Assembly (NCBI GenBank): GCA_020073445.1
Contig: JAIQFE010000028.1
Coordinates: 1-64,000, forward strand
Reading direction: 5' to 3'
Length of the DNA: 64,000 nt
Origin: Terriglobia bacterium
GTDB taxonomy: Bacteria; Acidobacteriota; Terriglobia; Bryobacterales; Bryobacteraceae
The notes under the pieces are model-generated. The model made no database searches, was not told the origin of the DNA, and saw nothing but the letters and a program-made list of their open reading frames with translations. Below, in pieces: positions 61,601 to 64,000 of the stretch. Position 1 is the first letter of the stretch, and each line of letters begins with the position of its first letter. The translations under genes were made by a program, and so were the position numbers.

Positions 61601-62542
61601 TCACCCCAGACTCTTCTCGAGCCGGTCGAGCGTCTGCATCGCTGGAAGCACCTGAGCCAGGCTGGCATTGGGTTCGCGTTTCCCTTGGATCGCCGCGAAG
61701 AACTCGCGATCCTGAAGCTCAATGCCATTCATCGAGACGTCGACGCCCGAGATATCGATCTTGTTGTTATCGCCGTCGATCAGATCGTCGTAGTAGCAGA
61801 TGTAAGTGCCGTTGTCGCAGATATAGCGGAAGAACGTCCCGATGGGGCCCTTGTTGTTGAACGATAGCGACAGCGTGCATACCGCTCCCGAAGGAGTCTT
61901 CATGATGATGCCCATGTCCATCGCGATCTTCAGCTCGGGATGCATGGGACCCTGTACAGCCTGTGCGACCGACGCGGTCTGGCCGGTCTGATACTGGAAC
62001 AGATCCACGGTGTGGCAGGCGTGATGCCACAGCAGGTGATCCGTCCAACTGCGGGGCTTGCCGGCCGCATTCATGTTCGTCCGCCGGAAGAAGTACGTCT
62101 GCACGTTCATCTGCAGAACCTTGAGCTCGCCCGCCACGATCTTTTTGCGAATGTACTGGTGGCTGGGATTAAAGCGCCGCGTGTGCCCGCCCATCGCGAT
62201 CATCCCGGTTTCCTTCTGCGCTTTCACCAGGCGTTCGGTATCGGCCAGACTGTCGGCGATGGGAATCTCGATCTGCACGTGCTTGCCGGCCCGCATCACC
62301 TGTTCGCCTTGCTTGGCGTGCATCTGAGTGGGCGTCGCCAGAATCATCGCCTCCAGGCCGGGCTGTTTCAGGCTTTCCGCCAGGTCGCCGGTAAAATGCG
62401 GAATCTTGAACTTCTTGGCGACCTCTTCCGTCGCGGCCTGATTGCCGCCCGTGATCGTGATCACTTCGATGCCGGGAATGTTGGCGCAGGCTTCCAGGTG
62501 CTTGATGCCGAAGGCGCCTTGCCCGGCGAGACCGATCTTCAT
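61601..62542 (-). CDS. Gfo/Idh/MocA-family oxidoreductase
   Basis: This 313-residue NAD(P)-dependent dehydrogenase has a Rossmann site near the N-terminus (IGLAGQGAFGIKHLEA) and the family's EIPIADS segment, which carries Ile in place of the usual EKP Lys. Typical substrates are sugars or cyclitols; the altered catalytic Lys position makes the reaction uncertain. It is divergent from the TonB receptor gene, which may share its ligand. Confidence 0.85.
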   Translation of the reverse strand: MKIGLAGQGAFGIKHLEACANIPGIEVITITGGNQAATEEVAKKFKIPHFTGDLAESLKQPGLEAMILATPTQMHAKQGEQVMRAGKHVQIEIPIADSLADTERLVKAQKETGMIAMGGHTRRFNPSHQYIRKKIVAGELKVLQMNVQTYFFRRTNMNAAGKPRSWTDHLLWHHACHTVDLFQYQTGQTASVAQAVQGPMHPELKIAMDMGIIMKTPSGAVCTLSLSFNNKGPIGTFFRYICDNGTYICYYDDLIDGDNNKIDISGVDVSMNGIELQDREFFAAIQGKREPNASLAQVLPAMQTLDRLEKSLG

Positions 62543-62616
62543 CGTGGTGTTCTCTCTCTCCTGAATACGCGGCGGTAGACGAGCCGCAAAAAACTAGCGT
62601 AACCGATTTCCGAACG

Positions 62617-62645
62617 TTGGTGGAACCGGAGAACCTTGCTATACT
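62617..62645 (+). promoter_or_regulatory. Promoter of the TonB-dependent receptor gene
   Basis: TTGGTG (62617-62622), a 17-bp spacer and TATACT (62640-62645) precede the receptor ATG at 62671 by about 25 bp. The match to the housekeeping consensus is good, and the spacing is ideal. Confidence 0.6.
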
Positions 62646-62670
62646 GCGTGAAAATCCTCTCGCTTTTTAG

Positions 62671-64000
62671 ATGAAGTGCATCGTTGCTCTGCTGATCCTG
62701 CTATCCTTTCCGCTCGCGGCGCAAAGTTCCCTTTCTTCCGCCGACGAGGAAACCGCGCAGGCGCCGAAACTCTCCGACTCTCCCGGCACAGCCGAGTTGC
62801 TCCTGTTAAAATTCCCCGCCGCAGTTCCCAGTCCTTTCGACTTCGGCCAGACCGCCCGGCAGAAGCTACCTGTGTTCTCGCTGGAAGGAATGTCCTGGAC
62901 AGCGAACCGGTTCACCGTCGAAGGTATGACCGCGGACGATCCCTACCAACCCGGACATCTGGTGGCACTGCCCGACCCGGGCGGTGTGAGCGAGGTGAAT
63001 TTGTTCGGGCCTTTTTCGGGATCTGGTTCGCGATCCGGCCCGACGCTGTCGTACATCTTCCGGCAGCCTGTATCGAACTGGCATGGATCTACCACGGCGT
63101 ACGCCACCGGCGGCTTGTTGTCTGCGGATAACTTGCCGGTGCCCGCCGAACGCGTGCAGTTGCAGACGTCGTCGCGGCTCCGTCGATTCCTGAACTCTAA
63201 TGCCCAGGCTGGCGGGCGAGTAACGCGCTGGCTCGACGTGTTCTTTTCCGGCACTGGGCGGTGGGCGTCACAGCCCGCTCCTCCCGCGGACACGCTTCCC
63301 GGCAATCTCAAGTCGTGGGATCTCTACACCACCATGCGCGCGTCGATTCATCCCAACGCGGCCAATCACTTCGATGCGTTGATCGTGGGGGCGCGTTCGA
63401 ACGATTTCGGCTGGTCGCTCCCGCAGGCTCTCGAAGCGCTCGATGGACGGCGCGCGGCTCCGCCAATTCTTCCGCAGAGCGACCTTCGGGAAGAGGATCA
63501 CCTGGATTTCGTCCAGCTCGGTTGGACCCGCAATGTTCTTGGAGGCGACTTCCAGGCGCGCTACGGTTATACGACGACGCACATCGATACGGTCGCCGAC
63601 CAGCACCTTCCCGCCAGCTACCTGGATATCGCCATCCAGCACCTGGAACTGGCCTACGTGGATCTGGCCAGTGGCGCGACTCACGGCGGTCCGCTGTTAC
63701 AGACTCAGTCCGTCAAGCTGCAGCACGAGGGGCGCGTCGCGTGGCGCCGCGGCAGTCTCCAGCATGGCGGCATCAGTCACACTCTGACGCTGACTGCGGC
63801 GATCGGCCGGTCGGAGGCTGAGAACCGGTTTCTGAATCCACCCAACGCGCTTGTGACCACCGTAGACGGCCAGCCTGATACCGTGACTCTGCTGCACAGC
63901 CCCCGGACGACCTTCGCCGACGTGGGGCACTTCACGTTCAGCACGGATGATCAGATCCGGCTGGGCCAGAGTGTGAACCTGGACTTGGGATTAACGTTCG
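62671..64000 (+). CDS. TonB-dependent receptor-like outer-membrane protein (partial, runs off the right edge)
   Basis: At least 443 codons are open from ATG 62671 to the window end with no stop. A signal peptide (MKCIVALLILLSFPLAA) is followed by an acidic stretch and a plug-like segment (VFSLEGMSWTANRFTVEGMTADDPYQPG) as in acidobacterial Oar-type receptors, then beta-strand-rich barrel sequence (GWTRNVLGGDFQARYGYTTTHID). Many Oar proteins carry a carboxypeptidase-regulatory-like domain first, and none is seen here. It would take up a substrate across the outer membrane with TonB energy. The 3' part is missing, so the barrel and C-terminus cannot be judged. Confidence 0.85.
   Translation, partial: MKCIVALLILLSFPLAAQSSLSSADEETAQAPKLSDSPGTAELLLLKFPAAVPSPFDFGQTARQKLPVFSLEGMSWTANRFTVEGMTADDPYQPGHLVALPDPGGVSEVNLFGPFSGSGSRSGPTLSYIFRQPVSNWHGSTTAYATGGLLSADNLPVPAERVQLQTSSRLRRFLNSNAQAGGRVTRWLDVFFSGTGRWASQPAPPADTLPGNLKSWDLYTTMRASIHPNAANHFDALIVGARSNDFGWSLPQALEALDGRRAAPPILPQSDLREEDHLDFVQLGWTRNVLGGDFQARYGYTTTHIDTVADQHLPASYLDIAIQHLELAYVDLASGATHGGPLLQTQSVKLQHEGRVAWRRGSLQHGGISHTLTLTAAIGRSEAENRFLNPPNALVTTVDGQPDTVTLLHSPRTTFADVGHFTFSTDDQIRLGQSVNLDLGLTF

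Overview
The window looks like a chromosomal segment of a high-GC acidobacterium, most likely of the Solibacter/Bryobacter lineage. This is inferred from gene content, not from a database search. The pointers are a PadR regulator paired with a long duplicated-permease (ADOP) gene, a secreted c-type cytochrome fused to a copper-monooxygenase-like region and a beta-propeller, a BlaI/M56 pair with TonB-like extensions, an Oar-like TonB-dependent receptor, the BamA/Skp pair of a diderm cell, and many hairpin-rich intergenic repeats.

Layout. 1-264: end of an ISNCY-like insertion sequence. 328-3616: a xoxJ / dihaem cytochrome c / PQQ alcohol dehydrogenase operon; the dehydrogenase carries the extra Asp that marks lanthanide enzymes. 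3659-5945: autoregulated BlaI repressor and an M56 sensor protease fused to TonB and POTRA-like modules. 5985-7493: [2Fe-2S] ferredoxin and its reductase. 7599-11824: a CADD-type di-iron protein (candidate p-aminobenzoate synthase), two MFS transporters, a small membrane protein and a P-loop kinase. 11889-15041: RND pump. 15087-18022: PilZ-like small protein and an NMT1/THI5-type ABC importer. 18019-23472: cytochrome/monooxygenase/propeller protein, PadR and ADOP. 23458-26697: scpA-scpB-rluB-prxQ-thiE operon. 26824-30197: POTRA-only protein and an ECF sigma / putative anti-sigma / secreted protein operon. 30300-33812: lpdA-lipB-E2. 34054-37821: bamA and skp. 38199-39446: ketosynthase. 39511-42793: exopolysaccharide export and chain-length core. 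42952-47507: EVE protein, M20 peptidase, HtrA, a peptidoglycan-binding protein and YceI. 47524-48041: toxin-antitoxin pair. 48080-51004: AAA ATPase and secretin, divergent. 50991-54616: glycosyltransferase, YggS, hydrolase and threonine dehydratase. 54624-57114: sigma-54 activator and a receiver that lacks its phospho-acceptor Asp. 57285-60939: uvrB, DUF190, fluoride channel and a dehydrogenase. 61054-64000: SRPBCC protein, Gfo/Idh/MocA oxidoreductase and a TonB-dependent receptor that runs off the end.

How parts fit. XoxJ, the dihaem cytochrome and the dehydrogenase would form a periplasmic alcohol-oxidation chain. LpdA (E3), LipB and the E2 protein form a lipoate/2-oxoacid dehydrogenase module. 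BamA, Skp and the POTRA-only protein belong to outer-membrane assembly. ScpA and ScpB act in chromosome condensation.

The most interesting points are the lanthanide-type operon behind an insertion sequence, the CADD homologue with every key residue kept, the M56-TonB-POTRA-TonB fusion, the Asp-less receiver, an ABC ATPase with no normal start codon, a REP-like twin hairpin inside lipB, and hairpin repeats in every convergent gene gap longer than about 60 bp.
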